Shown: one piece after another, positions 1 to 10,887 of the stretch
How positions within the stretch are numbered: the stretch's first letter is position 1
Layout: the number at the start of each line of letters is the position of its first letter
Assembly: GCA_018064475.1 (NCBI GenBank)
Contig: JAGHVD010000064.1
Location: 1-64,000 of the forward strand
Length of the DNA stretch: 64,000 nucleotides
From: Candidatus Scatonaster coprocaballi
Lineage (GTDB): Bacteria; Bacillota; Clostridia; Saccharofermentanales; Saccharofermentanaceae
Direction of reading: 5' to 3'
Program-made: the position numbers and the translations under genes
Notes under the pieces: model-generated
Database searches by the model: none
What the model was told of the DNA's origin: nothing
Seen by the model: only the letters and a program-made list of their open reading frames with translations

Positions 1-100
1 ACTTTTAAACTCCTTTTTCAATTTGTATTTATTTTTCTATACCCACAACTTCCGTGAAGAACCATTTTAGTGAACTACATTATACCTGTCAAATAGGGGA

Positions 101-399
101 GAAAGTCAATCAGAAGTCAACGAAACCGCCCATTCTGTTGACTTTTTGTTGACTATTGGCACCAAGCGGGTCACTAAAGGGAGAAAGTCAATCAGGAGTC
201 AATGAAACAGCTTATTCTGTTGACTTTTTGTTGACTATTGGCACCAAGGGGGTTGCTAAAGGGTGAAAGTCAATCAGAAGTCAATGAAACAGCTTATTCT
301 GTTGATTTTCTGTTGACTATTGGCACCAAGCGGGTCGCTAAAGGGAGAAAGTCAATCAGGAGTCAACGAAACCGCTTATTCTGTTGACTTTTTGTTGAC
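101..399. repeat. 82-bp tandem palindromic repeat, 3.6 copies
   Basis: Units begin at 101, 183, 265 and 347, so the period is exactly 82 bp; the last unit is cut after about 53 bp. Each unit has a left arm with two AGTCAA words 11 bp apart and a right arm (GTTGACTTTTTGTTGAC in three of the four units) that is roughly its reverse complement. Each unit can therefore fold into a long imperfect hairpin or act as a paired binding site. Units differ at only a few positions, including C/T swaps in the AGTCAA words. No coding frame with a ribosome site is seen. The array lies just beyond the gdhA terminator; its function is unknown. Confidence 0.9.
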
Positions 400-425
400 C
401 ATGCAATGCAGAATGCTGAAATAGA

Positions 426-462
426 AAAGAGGCCGCTTCCCACCAAGGGGAGACGACCTCTT
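426..462 (-). terminator. Rho-independent terminator of gdhA
   Basis: On the minus strand an imperfect stem (AGAGG...CCTCT with inner pairs around a CTTGG loop) is followed by TTTTCTAT. It lies about 30 bp past the gdhA stop codon. Confidence 0.7.
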
Positions 463-492
463 CGAGTTTTCCGAAACTAGGATCGCTGACGA

Positions 493-1859
<1,367 letters not shown>

Positions 1860-1953
1860 TTAATCTAAATCAACGTCGCCGGAAACACTTCGTAGCCATC
1901 CTTCGATTTGGGAAAAACATTTGCCTTAAGCATACTCCAGCTCAATCTTTGTA

Positions 1954-1982
1954 ATTATACAACCTCATTATAGATTTGAAAA
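1954..1982 (-). promoter_or_regulatory. Probable sigma-A promoter of gdhA
   Basis: Minus strand TTTTCA, 17-bp spacer, TATAAT, about 115 bp upstream of the gdhA start. The -10 is perfect and the -35 is weak. The rest of the 1839-2168 gap holds no convincing gene. Confidence 0.5.
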
Positions 1983-2088
1983 TAGGCACAGCCCCGATTT
2001 TGCAAGAGGATAAGAAACCGTTGCAAAAACAGTGCGTTTTTTACGCGTACGACTTCTCGGATTGTCTTCCTATATTCGCGAGAAGCAC

Positions 2089-2117
2089 CGAAGCCCCGAA
2101 TGATTTCGAGGCTTCGA
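2089..2117 (-). terminator. Hairpin downstream of the TlpA-like gene
   Basis: CGAAGCC(C/T)CGAA arms around a short loop give a stem of about 11 bp, some 50 bp past the stop of the minus-strand lipoprotein gene. No clear T tract follows on either strand, so its use as a terminator is only probable. Confidence 0.4.
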
Positions 2118-2168
2118 TTTGTCATTCATATTTGAAAGTCAGAATGAGAAATGTTGCAGAAATAGCGA

Positions 2169-2882
2169 TTACTTGAGCAACTTCTCAACAATCTGAGACC
2201 ACTGATCGTAGGAGTTCGATCCGACAAGTACATTGTCACCGTAACCATTCTCCATAGAAATAACATGTCCTTGCTGATCGACAAAGATAGTCGTCGGGAC
2301 ATAACCTGTCTGGAAGGGGTCGAAAGCCGAATCGTATTCTGCAATCGGGTAGGTGAGCCCATTCGTGGAGATGATGTCTTTCACCTCTTCGTCCTGTCCG
2401 ATTGTGGAGTATACACCGATGATGTAGAATCCTTGCTCCTTATAGTTCTCGTAGAGCTTCTCCAAGTCCGGAATCTCTCCCACGCATGGTCCACACCAAG
2501 GTTCCCAGAAGTTGATCATGGTAATCTTATGCTCAGCGAAGACCTGCTCCGTGAGGGTGTTTCCATTTGTTGTGGAAATGGAGAAGGTAATATCCGGAGA
2601 GAAGTTTTCGGAAGTACCATCCCCAGTACTTCCTTCTGTTGGCTCGTCCGCAGAAGACGATGACTTACCGATCGACAGGTCGGTCTCCTCGTCAATATAG
2701 CTCTGAACATGGTGGGAGATATCTGTCGCTTCGTCGATGTAGCTCTCGATATCTTTGGACACATCAGAGATCTCGTTGTCGATCTTATCTTTGACACTCT
2801 CTTTGGCTTCGTCGACCTGCTTGCATCCTGCCAAAGACAGGGCTACCGTGATGGTTACTATTGAGATTAGTTTCTTCTTCAT
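2169..2882 (-). CDS. TlpA/ResA-like thioredoxin-fold lipoprotein
   Basis: A 237-residue extracytoplasmic thiol-disulfide oxidoreductase. The start MKKKLIS is set by AAGGAGG 6-7 bp upstream. Residues 1-20 form a lipoprotein signal ending in LSLAGC (Cys 20). A charged, helical and then Ser/Gly-rich spacer (21-95) contains a doubled motif, SYIDEATDIS and SYIDEETDLS. The thioredoxin domain has WEPWCGPC (Cys 130, Cys 133) and a cis-Pro in GYVPTT (Pro 196). This family usually reduces disulfides in exported proteins or in cytochrome c maturation. No cytochrome genes lie nearby, so the substrate is unknown. It stands alone between gdhA and a glycosyltransferase. Confidence 0.88.
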   Translation of the reverse strand: MKKKLISIVTITVALSLAGCKQVDEAKESVKDKIDNEISDVSKDIESYIDEATDISHHVQSYIDEETDLSIGKSSSSADEPTEGSTGDGTSENFSPDITFSISTTNGNTLTEQVFAEHKITMINFWEPWCGPCVGEIPDLEKLYENYKEQGFYIIGVYSTIGQDEEVKDIISTNGLTYPIAEYDSAFDPFQTGYVPTTIFVDQQGHVISMENGYGDNVLVGSNSYDQWSQIVEKLLK

Positions 2883-3036
2883 ATATGCCTCCTTCAAGAA
2901 AGAGGGATGCCTCTTCCATAAGTATGAATGACTAAAATATACTGCAATTGTAATCGCAATGCTTGTTTCTATCAACTACAGAAATGGGTAAATCGTGTGG
3001 GGTAGATCGATGCACGTGTACTGGAGAAAGAGTCGC

Positions 3037-4365
3037 CTATTTCCACTTGCGACTAATGCCGAAGAATTCCTGACAATAACCCCAGAAGCACACTGGTGAC
3101 AGAATCAGCGAATAGAGGAATGTGAAGCAGATGAGCCCCAAGAAATTCTTACGGACCTTAAGCCCAAAGAGGTTGAACACACGGCGCTTCTCTGACAAGA
3201 ACATAATGAGGTAAATCAGGATCGTAATCGGGAAGAGCAATAGCGTCATCGGTCCGACAACGAGGAAGTTGTGCCAGAATAGGCAAGCGATCAGACCCGG
3301 AATGTAGAAGAAGGTGACACTGGTATCAATGAAAAACAGGAAAAGATCGGCAAAGATATAGAATTTGGCATAGCGGTTCTTGCACTTCTTGAAGCTGAAG
3401 TGACGAAATCCCTCAATCATGCCTCGAGCCCAGCGGGCTCGCTGACGGCAGAATACGCGGAGTTTCGTGGGCACGTCGGTGAAAGCAATGGCGTCATCAC
3501 AATAGTAGGTCTTGTTTCCTTCAGAAAGTAATTCCCATGTAAGTACGATATCTTCGCCGATAGAATCTTTCCAGCCACCGATATTCTTCAGTTTTGCCGT
3601 GTCGTAGATGCTGAATGCACCTTGTGCGACGAGTGTTGATTGGAAAAGCCCTTGCGCACGTTTGATCCCGGCAATGGAGAGGAAGTACTCCCACTCCTGC
3701 ATGGCAGCCAGCACATTGTCGCGGGAATTGCGTACCAGTACGGTTCCAGCAATTGCCGCAACTTGTTTGTTGCGGTTCTCAGAGATCATGGCATAACAGA
3801 TTCTTTTCAGCGCTTCGCGATAGAGATATGTGTCTGCATCGATGGTGATGACAAAACGAGTCTTGGTCAGGGTGAGTCCGTGGTTGAGCGCAGAAAATTT
3901 ACCTTTGGTACTCTCGAAGAGATACTCTACGGAGATGTTGGTGAGTGTTTGCTGTGCGCGCAGGATCTCGGCTTTGGTACCATCCGTGGAATTGTTGTCA
4001 ATTACTTTGACTGTGATATGTTTACTGTATTCTTGGTCGGCAATTGACTTGAGCGTACGGAAGATTCCATGTTCCTCGTTATAGGCGGCAATCAAGATCG
4101 TGATATCTTCCAATTCATCGTCATGGATCTCACGACGGCGTGGCTTGTCAAGAATAATACCGGTGAGGTTCAGACTGACCATGATACCTGGGAAGAAAGC
4201 CAGACCGATAATGATGATGGTGGCCCATACTGGATTCAGTGCGGCACTAAGGGACTTCCACCATGCAATCTCAATCATGGAACACACCGTTGTAAAGAGT
4301 GCAACGATGACACATGTTAGGATGAACTTTTTCTTTACCGATATATACACAATGCTACCCTGCAC
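3037..4365 (-). CDS. Processive GT2 glycosyltransferase (PgaC/IcaA-like), membrane bound
   Basis: A 442-residue membrane glycosyltransferase. Two transmembrane helices (about 13-70) precede the GT-A domain, which has AAYNEE, the metal-binding DAD (176-178), GED (270-272) and QRARW (308-312). Three or four more helices follow (about 335-430). This is the layout of synthases that polymerise and extrude beta-linked polysaccharides such as poly-N-acetylglucosamine, hyaluronan or cellulose; the sugar cannot be read from sequence. The likely start is GTG at 4365 behind TTGGAG, but a GTG 12 bp further in is also possible. No deacetylase (PgaB/IcaB) lies next to it. The gene stands apart from the Wzx/Wzy locus upstream but fits a role in matrix or capsule formation. 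Confidence 0.85.
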   Translation of the reverse strand: MQGSIVYISVKKKFILTCVIVALFTTVCSMIEIAWWKSLSAALNPVWATIIIIGLAFFPGIMVSLNLTGIILDKPRRREIHDDELEDITILIAAYNEEHGIFRTLKSIADQEYSKHITVKVIDNNSTDGTKAEILRAQQTLTNISVEYLFESTKGKFSALNHGLTLTKTRFVITIDADTYLYREALKRICYAMISENRNKQVAAIAGTVLVRNSRDNVLAAMQEWEYFLSIAGIKRAQGLFQSTLVAQGAFSIYDTAKLKNIGGWKDSIGEDIVLTWELLSEGNKTYYCDDAIAFTDVPTKLRVFCRQRARWARGMIEGFRHFSFKKCKNRYAKFYIFADLFLFFIDTSVTFFYIPGLIACLFWHNFLVVGPMTLLLFPITILIYLIMFLSEKRRVFNLFGLKVRKNFLGLICFTFLYSLILSPVCFWGYCQEFFGISRKWK

Positions 4366-4479
4366 CCATCTCCAATAATATGGTAATTGGAATTATACAG
4401 GATTTTGATATTTTATCTAATGAAAATCACATTGTGTAAAGTAGCGATATTCTAAGTAACAATCGCTGTTTTGTAAGAC

Positions 4480-4514
4480 AAAGTCCCCATATTCGTCAAG
4501 AATATGGGGACTTT
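4480..4514 (-). terminator. Perfect 15-bp hairpin after the nitroreductase gene
   Basis: AAAGTCCCCATATTC and its exact reverse complement flank a 5-nt loop, 21 bp past the nitroreductase stop. The T-rich tail is weak (TTTGTCTT on the minus strand), but the stem is perfect. Confidence 0.7.
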
Positions 4515-4534
4515 AGAAGTTGAAATAATGAAAT

Positions 4535-5056
4535 TTATTTGATAATGTAAACATAATCATTCTTTCTTGGCGCCGGTGCTTGGACCGGTGACGCAGCATA
4601 ACCAAGAATGACATGTCCAATTCCTTCGTAATCGCCCTCAATGCCCAGACTCTTGAGGATTTCTTTGCCTTCCGGAGATTCGAATTCTTCTTTCGCTCTA
4701 TGGATCCAGCAACTGCTGACACCTAAGTCTGCGGCTGCATTCATGAGGTTGCCCATGACCAGACTGCCATCGTAAAGGTAGGTAGGGATGGACTTGTTAG
4801 CCAACACGATGAGTAACTCCGGCGCACCGTAGAAAGGATCGGAATTTGCGCCCATGATAGCTGCATTCATCTTCGAAAGACGGTCACGCATCTCCTTATT
4901 CGTGACAGCGATAATGATGGGAGACTGTCTGCCCATACCTGTCGCCGCATAGGTACCGGCTTTGATGATAGCTTGAAGCTTCTCGTCCTCAATCAGCTCC
5001 GGTTTGTACGCACGGCAGCTACGACGTGTTTCCAGTATTTGTAATGTCTCGCCCAT
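4535..5056 (-). CDS. Nitroreductase-family flavoprotein
   Basis: A 173-residue FMN-dependent oxidoreductase of the NfsA/FRP-type fold. It opens with the family hallmark ILETRRSCRAYKPE, an FMN-phosphate binding stretch, and later has GMGRQSP, SLVMGNLMNAAADLGVSSC and GHVILGYA, all typical of small single-domain nitroreductases. The start follows AGGAGGATCCGTGTT. The substrate is unknown: these enzymes reduce quinones, flavins or nitro compounds with NAD(P)H. It lies 32 bp downstream of the LicD gene and may share its transcript, but a link to polysaccharide synthesis is not implied. Confidence 0.88.
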   Translation of the reverse strand: MGETLQILETRRSCRAYKPELIEDEKLQAIIKAGTYAATGMGRQSPIIIAVTNKEMRDRLSKMNAAIMGANSDPFYGAPELLIVLANKSIPTYLYDGSLVMGNLMNAAADLGVSSCWIHRAKEEFESPEGKEILKSLGIEGDYEGIGHVILGYAASPVQAPAPRKNDYVYIIK

Positions 5057-5088
5057 AACACGGATCCTCCTCTTTTTGGATATTTCCT

Positions 5089-6015
5089 TTATTTCTTATA
5101 CTCCCTAACTACACGGTCACTATCATATGGTTTATCCGTATCGAATATTACATGCCCATGATAAGAAGGATTCTTCACTGGTGTCATATAATTCGGACCG
5201 TACATATTCGTCAAGACGTTATTGTACCCCGCGGGAATCGTTATATTAAACATCTCGAACGGAACGATGATTGAATCGGTGTACCATTCGGAATGAATAT
5301 AACGTAATTTGCTTTTCACGCCTTCTCTGAAGGCAAACGCTTCCATCAAGCAGTCTTGTAATCCGCTATATTTCTTACAATACTTCTCATATCTTTCAAA
5401 AGATGCCACACGCTTAGGAATCAGCACTGACAGAACGTGGGAGGCGAACCGCATAAACTTGTGATTATTACTGAAGAAATGATACTTGAGTCTTCGTAAC
5501 ATACTAAGTATAAATGTGTGACGCATGTATTTATTTAGCGCCTTGGTGTTATCAGGAACGACATCCAACGGAAAGATATCGATAAAGATACCTTGGTTAA
5601 AGTTATAGCATCCCACTTCGTCTGATAAGACAGCCGTGGTAGTTATATTGCGAATCTGGACATGTGATCTAGGGTAATTAGACATGTGATAAGGAGATTG
5701 AAATTCATAAGGAGCCTTGAACTCGTCGGAAGCAATTTGCAATAACTTATCGTAGTCTTCTCTTGGCATAACGATATCGATATCGTCGTCCCAAGGGATA
5801 TACCCCTTATGCCTTATAGCCCCAAGCAAAGAGCCCCCGTCCAGATAAAAACGCAAGTTGTATTGGTCACATACTCGGATAAAGTCTCTAAGTAAGTCCA
5901 GTTCAACAGCCCAAATCTTTTTGAGTTCCTTACTCACGACATAACCATCTCTATTCTCTTCATCAAAGAAATGCATAGATTGTAGTTGTTTCTCGAATTC
6001 TTGATCTATAACCAT
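5089..6015 (-). CDS. LicD-family phosphotransferase
   Basis: A 308-residue LicD-type enzyme, related to nucleotidyltransferases that move phosphocholine or phosphoribitol-type groups onto surface glycans. The core is intact: LDGGSLLGAIRHKGYIPWDD runs into DIDIVMPREDYDKL (about 58-90), with the metal-binding aspartates in WDDDIDI (75-81). The start MVIDQEF follows AGGAGAAAAACG. No LicA choline kinase, LicB importer or LicC cytidylyltransferase lies in the window, so the donor is uncertain. It follows the flippase gene in the same direction but appears to have its own promoter. Confidence 0.85.
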   Translation of the reverse strand: MVIDQEFEKQLQSMHFFDEENRDGYVVSKELKKIWAVELDLLRDFIRVCDQYNLRFYLDGGSLLGAIRHKGYIPWDDDIDIVMPREDYDKLLQIASDEFKAPYEFQSPYHMSNYPRSHVQIRNITTTAVLSDEVGCYNFNQGIFIDIFPLDVVPDNTKALNKYMRHTFILSMLRRLKYHFFSNNHKFMRFASHVLSVLIPKRVASFERYEKYCKKYSGLQDCLMEAFAFREGVKSKLRYIHSEWYTDSIIVPFEMFNITIPAGYNNVLTNMYGPNYMTPVKNPSYHGHVIFDTDKPYDSDRVVREYKK

Positions 6016-6085
6016 CGTTTTTCTCCTATAGATGAAGTTTTGTGAAATGCAATCATTTATGTAGAGCCGATTCACTTATAACGAG

Positions 6086-6115
6086 ATTATATTATAAAAC
6101 GGAAATGAACGACAA
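6086..6115 (-). promoter_or_regulatory. Probable promoter of the LicD gene
   Basis: Minus strand TTGTCG, 18-bp spacer, TATAAT (a second, overlapping TATAAT lies 5 bp upstream). It sits between the wzx stop and the licD-like start. Confidence 0.5.
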
Positions 6116-6119
6116 CGGA

Positions 6120-7583
6120 CTACGACTTGGCTTTGCTACAATGTTTGCGATACATGGCCTGTAGATAGTTATTCACAGTTTGAATAATGGGATCTCTCAT
6201 GAGTGTCAGCAACGCTATATAGATCGTTGCGCCGCCTACGATCTGACAACAGATCACCACATACTGATTTGCGTTCCAAAGTCCAATTGCTAGCACTGCC
6301 AAAAGCATGATTCCACCGGCAATCAATTTTCGATATATGAGTAGGATCAACTGCTTGAAAGAGAAGAATTTATCGCAGAAACAGAGATATAAAGTGGAAA
6401 TGACTGATTCAGCAATGATTGTACCGACTGTTGCCCCAGCGGCTCCATATTGAGGAATCAGAATGAGGTTGCAGAGCAGATTCGTCAGCGCACCGATTAT
6501 GATGAAACCGGCACTTGTCTTTCTCTTACCAACCGGATTGTAATACAGGGACCCCAGGCAGTTGCTGATGCCGATAATTGCAATGAGCGGTGTCATCAGC
6601 TTGAGCAGGGGAATGGCCCCTGTGAAATCCCCACCGAGTAATACCGGAACAAACGAGTCTGCTACACCAAGAATTCCGAAACCGAACCCAATGGCCAGGA
6701 ACATGATATAGTTCATGGTCAATTCGATTTTTTCTTTCACTTCTCCGAACTTATTATTTGCAAACAGATATGATGTGCGTGCACCCATAACAAAACCGAT
6801 CGAAACATATACTAATGATTTCACACCGCCGATAATCTGCGTGGCATTGTCATAGAAACCATTTTGGGCGGTTTCGTGCGTGATCAGTCCAATCAATGTT
6901 TTGTCTAACACATTATAGATGGAAATAGCAATCGTCGGAATGAAGAAAATCAGCGTTTCTTTCAGATGACGGAAAATACGCAGTGTTCTGAACGGAACTC
7001 GAACGAGGAATTTCCTTGTAAACATCCACATGGAGAGATTACTGAGAAATTGAACGAGTACATTGATCAGGAAGTACTTGAATAAGTCATCGGGTGATTT
7101 TACGAAAACAAAGATACTAATCGCGCCAAGAATTTTCACGAAAACGCTTACACAGGCCATATACCCGATTTGCTCAAGTCCGGTAAAGAACCAAGATATG
7201 TCGAGCAAAGAGGAGACGATTAGTATCGAGAGTATCAAGTAGAAAGATTTATACTCTTCGACTAAAAGGAAGAATATAAAGAAACCGAGTAAAGAGACAA
7301 TGGAGGAGACGACCGTAAGAATCTCAATTTCCCAGAATAACTTGGAATACTCTTCTTTCTTATCTCGATTTCGAGAGATTGTGCGTATACCGTATCCGCT
7401 TGTTCCTAACGCGGCGAAAAGAACAAAATATGTTACATTTGCATGGGTAAAACTGTAGACGCCACATCCGTCAGGGCCTAACACACGTGTGACATAGGGC
7501 ATCGTGATGAAAGGAAGAATGACTGACATTACGTCATATAGCAATCGAAATATAAAGTTTGTCTTTAGATTAGTGCGCCCCAC
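6120..7583 (-). CDS. Wzx-type polysaccharide flippase
   Basis: A 487-residue integral membrane protein of the MOP/PST superfamily with about 14 predicted helices. It opens with the typical NFIFRLLYDVMSVILPFITMP segment (split here: NFIFRLLYDVM, then SVILPFITMP) and YVTRVLGPDGCGVYSF. Such proteins flip undecaprenyl-linked repeat units across the membrane. The start is probably GTG at 7583, 19 bp after the DUF4422 gene, without a strong ribosome site, which suggests translational coupling. It belongs to the capsule/EPS locus together with the Wzy-like polymerase at 10884-12140. Confidence 0.9.
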   Translation of the reverse strand: MGRTNLKTNFIFRLLYDVMSVILPFITMPYVTRVLGPDGCGVYSFTHANVTYFVLFAALGTSGYGIRTISRNRDKKEEYSKLFWEIEILTVVSSIVSLLGFFIFFLLVEEYKSFYLILSILIVSSLLDISWFFTGLEQIGYMACVSVFVKILGAISIFVFVKSPDDLFKYFLINVLVQFLSNLSMWMFTRKFLVRVPFRTLRIFRHLKETLIFFIPTIAISIYNVLDKTLIGLITHETAQNGFYDNATQIIGGVKSLVYVSIGFVMGARTSYLFANNKFGEVKEKIELTMNYIMFLAIGFGFGILGVADSFVPVLLGGDFTGAIPLLKLMTPLIAIIGISNCLGSLYYNPVGKRKTSAGFIIIGALTNLLCNLILIPQYGAAGATVGTIIAESVISTLYLCFCDKFFSFKQLILLIYRKLIAGGIMLLAVLAIGLWNANQYVVICCQIVGGATIYIALLTLMRDPIIQTVNNYLQAMYRKHCSKAKS

Positions 7584-7602
7584 TTCTGGCTAGATTACCT
7601 TG

Positions 7603-8406
7603 TTAACAACTCTTTTCCGGCTTTTTTCCAACGAATTTAGCCTTTAGGAAAGTGAGCCCTTTCTTGAATTTGTTGATTTTCTCCATGTAGAGGAAGGGGA
7701 TTTCCTTCACTTGAGTCTTCTTGATTTCACCGTGATCTAACTTATATGTAAGCCATACGTTGAAGAGACGTTCACTGACTCTTCCTGGAAATCTAGCTTC
7801 GAAAGCCGTCTGATCCTTCTTGGTGAGACGTCTATTCAACTCGAACAGAATATCGAAGATCCAGTTACAGTATTCATCCAGTAAGTCAGCACGGAGAACC
7901 ATCATGTTGAACATATATCCCCAAGTCCGATGGAGTGCTTTCTGATAAGCATCTTCATACTGTGGATATTTCTCTTTCAGAATTTGTTCGGCCGTGTCGA
8001 GTTCGTCAATATGGTGGTTGTGCTGGTAATGCTGGTAGAGTGTCTCAATGTAATAGCGACGTTTCTTCGGAACAATAATCGGACAGTTCACGAGGAACGG
8101 TTCGATTTCCTCACGCGTCAAAATCTGGTTGAAGGGATCCTTGTCTTTCCGCTTCCCGCGAAATACTCTTCGATAATGAACGAGACCAATATATTCGGCA
8201 TCAAGATTCTTCCATGCCCAATAAAGTCCAGTCAGCTCACAGAACTGAGGATTAAGTAAAGAGATATTCTCCCCTTCGTTATCTTTCTGATAACCGAGTT
8301 GGAGATCCTTGCCCTCTGCACCGACGTGAACGGGAAGATACATCTTATCTTCCGGCATGCGGTAAGCTTTATGTGTAGCAACGATGATTTTGACTTTCTC
8401 AGACAT
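7603..8406 (-). CDS. DUF4422 family, putative capsular glycosyltransferase
   Basis: A 267-residue protein with the DUF4422 signature: an N-terminal VKIIVATHKAY, then LNPQFCELTGLYWAWKN, YIGLVHYRRVF and WGYMFNMMVLR. Members occur in capsule and EPS clusters and are thought to transfer a sugar, but the reaction is not established. No transmembrane segment is seen, so it is likely a cytosolic or peripheral enzyme. Only 2 bp separate it from the epimerase gene upstream, and 19 bp from wzx downstream, so it is inside one operon. Confidence 0.82.
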   Translation of the reverse strand: MSEKVKIIVATHKAYRMPEDKMYLPVHVGAEGKDLQLGYQKDNEGENISLLNPQFCELTGLYWAWKNLDAEYIGLVHYRRVFRGKRKDKDPFNQILTREEIEPFLVNCPIIVPKKRRYYIETLYQHYQHNHHIDELDTAEQILKEKYPQYEDAYQKALHRTWGYMFNMMVLRADLLDEYCNWIFDILFELNRRLTKKDQTAFEARFPGRVSERLFNVWLTYKLDHGEIKKTQVKEIPFLYMEKINKFKKGLTFLKAKFVGKKPEKSC

Positions 8407-8408
8407 AA

Positions 8409-9413
8409 TCAGAACAACCCTTCTCGATTACAATCGTTGTACCAGTCTTCCAAAGACTCTTTGAATGTGTAATGGAATGAATAGTCGGATTCGGCAAGCT
8501 TCTTGCCACTTATATTGGTGGACACCATAAGTTTCTTCACACGGGCGGGATGAAGTCCTAGTTTCTTCCCACCGAAGGGCATGAGTATAACGGCGGCTGT
8601 TTTAAGAAGCCAACCTGGCATGCGGAATACATGGTGTTTGGTGTCCGTGACTTCCATGATGGCATTACAGATCTGCTCGATGTTATAGGCCGGTTCGAAA
8701 GTGCAATTGTAGGTGTCGACGCCTGGAAAAGAATGGTCGATCATACGATACTTCATAAAGCGCACCAGTTCTTCTACATAGACAGCGGCTTTGATCGTGT
8801 CTTTGCGACCGGTGTAGAAGAAGTATTTCTTCTTCAATCCTTTATAAAGTCGGGTGAAATTCCCGTGTTCGCCTTTTCCGTACACGACACCGGGCCGGAG
8901 AATGGTGAGTGATCGAGCGGAATCCTTGGCCTGCCAAGTTTTATGAATCTGTTCGGCTACTAGTTTGCTGATGCCGTAAGGTGTGTTCGGGGTGGGAAGT
9001 GTATCTTCACTCTTCAAATCTTCCGAGGCACCATATGGTGCAATGGAACTGGTGAAAAGAATCTTCTGGATTCCGACGCTTTCAGCATATTCAGTAACAT
9101 TGGTAGCACCGAGAATGTTCGTCTCAAAATATGCGTAGTCTGGATGACCTGGTGTTCTATGGACGGCAGCAAAGTTGAAAATAACGTCTTTACTTGTTGC
9201 GGGGATATCGAGTTGAATCTTCTTTCTGATGTCATAACGGATATACTCGACATCATCGAATTTTTCCACGACACCGGGGACAACGCCTTCTTCTCCAGGC
9301 ATAACAATATCTATATCGTAAATTCGGTCTTCCGAATGAACAACTTCGTTCTTCAAGTATCTGATGAGGTGTGTGCCTATGAAACCAGAACCACCGAATA
9401 TGATGTAATTCAC
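8409..9413 (-). CDS. NAD-dependent sugar epimerase/dehydratase
   Basis: A 334-residue extended short-chain dehydrogenase acting on nucleotide sugars. The Rossmann motif GGSGFIGTHL (7-16) is at the very N terminus, followed by RYDIRKK, FNFAAVHRTPGHP and the active-site TPYGISKLVAEQ (YxxxK). The start is GTG, chosen because AAGGAGG lies 9 bp upstream and the Rossmann strand begins right there; a longer frame upstream has no homology. It probably prepares the activated sugar for the repeat unit made by the neighbouring genes. The specific sugar cannot be named. Confidence 0.85.
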   Translation of the reverse strand: MNYIIFGGSGFIGTHLIRYLKNEVVHSEDRIYDIDIVMPGEEGVVPGVVEKFDDVEYIRYDIRKKIQLDIPATSKDVIFNFAAVHRTPGHPDYAYFETNILGATNVTEYAESVGIQKILFTSSIAPYGASEDLKSEDTLPTPNTPYGISKLVAEQIHKTWQAKDSARSLTILRPGVVYGKGEHGNFTRLYKGLKKKYFFYTGRKDTIKAAVYVEELVRFMKYRMIDHSFPGVDTYNCTFEPAYNIEQICNAIMEVTDTKHHVFRMPGWLLKTAAVILMPFGGKKLGLHPARVKKLMVSTNISGKKLAESDYSFHYTFKESLEDWYNDCNREGLF

Positions 9414-9522
9414 CTCTTGATACCTCCTTATCCCTTCGCCAACTGGCAAGAAAACTTTGATTTCCACACCAGCACGCATGCACCTTTGAAGACTATTGTA
9501 CCATACGGATTCGGTAAGGAGA

Positions 9523-10887
9523 CTATACTGCTCCCTTATGTGTGAAGACCACAAGTATGGTTCGTATCATGATGCGCAAATCTTCTGTGAGTGAGAAATT
9601 ACGGATGTATTCTCGGTCGAGATCTACGACATCTTCAAAGTCTGTAATATTCGAACGGCCGGAGATCTGCCACAGTCCCGTGATGCCCGGCTTAATGGAC
9701 AGACGGCTAGCGTGGTAGAGGGTGTACTTCTCGTATTCATCCAGTGTAGGGGGACGAGTACCTACCAGACTCATATCACCCTTGAGCACATTCCAGAACT
9801 GCGGAAATTCGTCGAGACTGGTTCTCCGGAGGAAACGGCCAATCGGAATGATGCGGGGGTCATTATCCATCTTAAACATCAGGCCGTTCATCTTATTCTG
9901 TTCCATGAGTGCTTGCTTGCGGGCTTCGGCATCCGGATACATGGATCTGAACTTATAGAAATTGAAAATTCGACCGTTCTTGCCGACTCGTTTCTGTTTG
10001 AAAATGATGTGTCCAGGACTCTGGATGAAAATAATCGGGGCGAAGATAATGAAGAGAATCGCAGTAAAGACCAGACCGATGACAGCTCCAACGATGTCAA
10101 TACAACGCTTAATGAAGGCCTGACGGAATGTAATGGGGTTGACGGCCGCGGTGATTACAGAGCGTTCGTTGATGTTGTTTACACGAGCGTTTGGTGCCTC
10201 GTTGATAAATTGACCGATATCGATGTGTACGGTGAGCCCAATGTCGAGTAGCGATTCAATGAGCGGTCCACGGGTTGCTTCGTCCGAAAGACACACGAGC
10301 ACTTCGTCTACGACATTTTCCTTGATTGCTTTGAGATAAGAAGAGGAGTCGGCGGTACCGATGAGATCATATCCGCTATATGCTTTCGGTGCAAGTTGTG
10401 ACTGGAGCGCTTCAAGTCGTTCTGGTTCCGTGATAATCAGCAGGTGCCTGTTGTGACTAGTTGAGGAAGCCTTCAGCAGATGCTTCTTCCAGATCTGTCT
10501 ACAAACAGTCATGCATAGTGTATTTAAGCAGAAGAAGATGGCAAGCACCATACGGGAGTAAGTGGCTGACTCTTTCAGAAAGAATAGTACGAAAAGAATC
10601 GTGCCCAGAAGTTTCATGTTGTGCCAGACGATCACACGTGATTCCTCGAAGAAATTCCGGCGCAGAACGTCTGAATAGCACTCCCCAGAGAATGCATAGA
10701 ACAGGTGAGTCAGAAATATGAGCGCGATGACGATGCGGTAGGCCCCATCGTATATGTCGAAACTGGGAAAAGCACCGTCTTTCAAATACAGATATCCGTA
10801 GAAAGATCCAAAGAACGTGCCCAGTACACAGAGCAGATCCAACAAGATAAAACCAAGATTCTTGTATGCTTTCTCGCCTAGAGTCAT
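9523..10887 (-). CDS. Initiating sugar-phosphate transferase (WbaP/WcaJ-like)
   Basis: A 454-residue polyprenyl-phosphate hexose-1-phosphate transferase. Four to five N-terminal helices (about 10-130) and a Rossmann-like middle domain ([14 protein letters not shown]...) come before the catalytic Bac_transf domain from about 265. That domain carries [48 protein letters not shown] (split as [11 protein letters not shown] / [16 protein letters not shown]) and GLWQISGRS. It loads the first sugar onto undecaprenyl phosphate and so starts each repeat unit. The start codon overlaps the stop of the polymerase gene (ATGA). Confidence 0.93.
   Translation of the reverse strand: MTLGEKAYKNLGFILLDLLCVLGTFFGSFYGYLYLKDGAFPSFDIYDGAYRIVIALIFLTHLFYAFSGECYSDVLRRNFFEESRVIVWHNMKLLGTILFVLFFLKESATYSRMVLAIFFCLNTLCMTVCRQIWKKHLLKASSTSHNRHLLIITEPERLEALQSQLAPKAYSGYDLIGTADSSSYLKAIKENVVDEVLVCLSDEATRGPLIESLLDIGLTVHIDIGQFINEAPNARVNNINERSVITAAVNPITFRQAFIKRCIDIVGAVIGLVFTAILFIIFAPIIFIQSPGHIIFKQKRVGKNGRIFNFYKFRSMYPDAEARKQALMEQNKMNGLMFKMDNDPRIIPIGRFLRRTSLDEFPQFWNVLKGDMSLVGTRPPTLDEYEKYTLYHASRLSIKPGITGLWQISGRSNITDFEDVVDLDREYIRNFSLTEDLRIMIRTILVVFTHKGAV

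Noticed and set aside
101-399. A CRISPR array
   Set aside because: The units are near-identical over the full 82 bp with no variable spacers, and no cas genes are present.
101-399. CtsR binding sites
   Set aside because: The AGTCAA words have an 11-bp period and end in T or C; CtsR needs heptads ending in AAA with a 3-nt gap.
1976-2176. 66-codon plus-strand frame between gdhA and the TlpA-like gene
   Set aside because: No ribosome site or family resemblance, and it runs through a hairpin and into the neighbouring gene.
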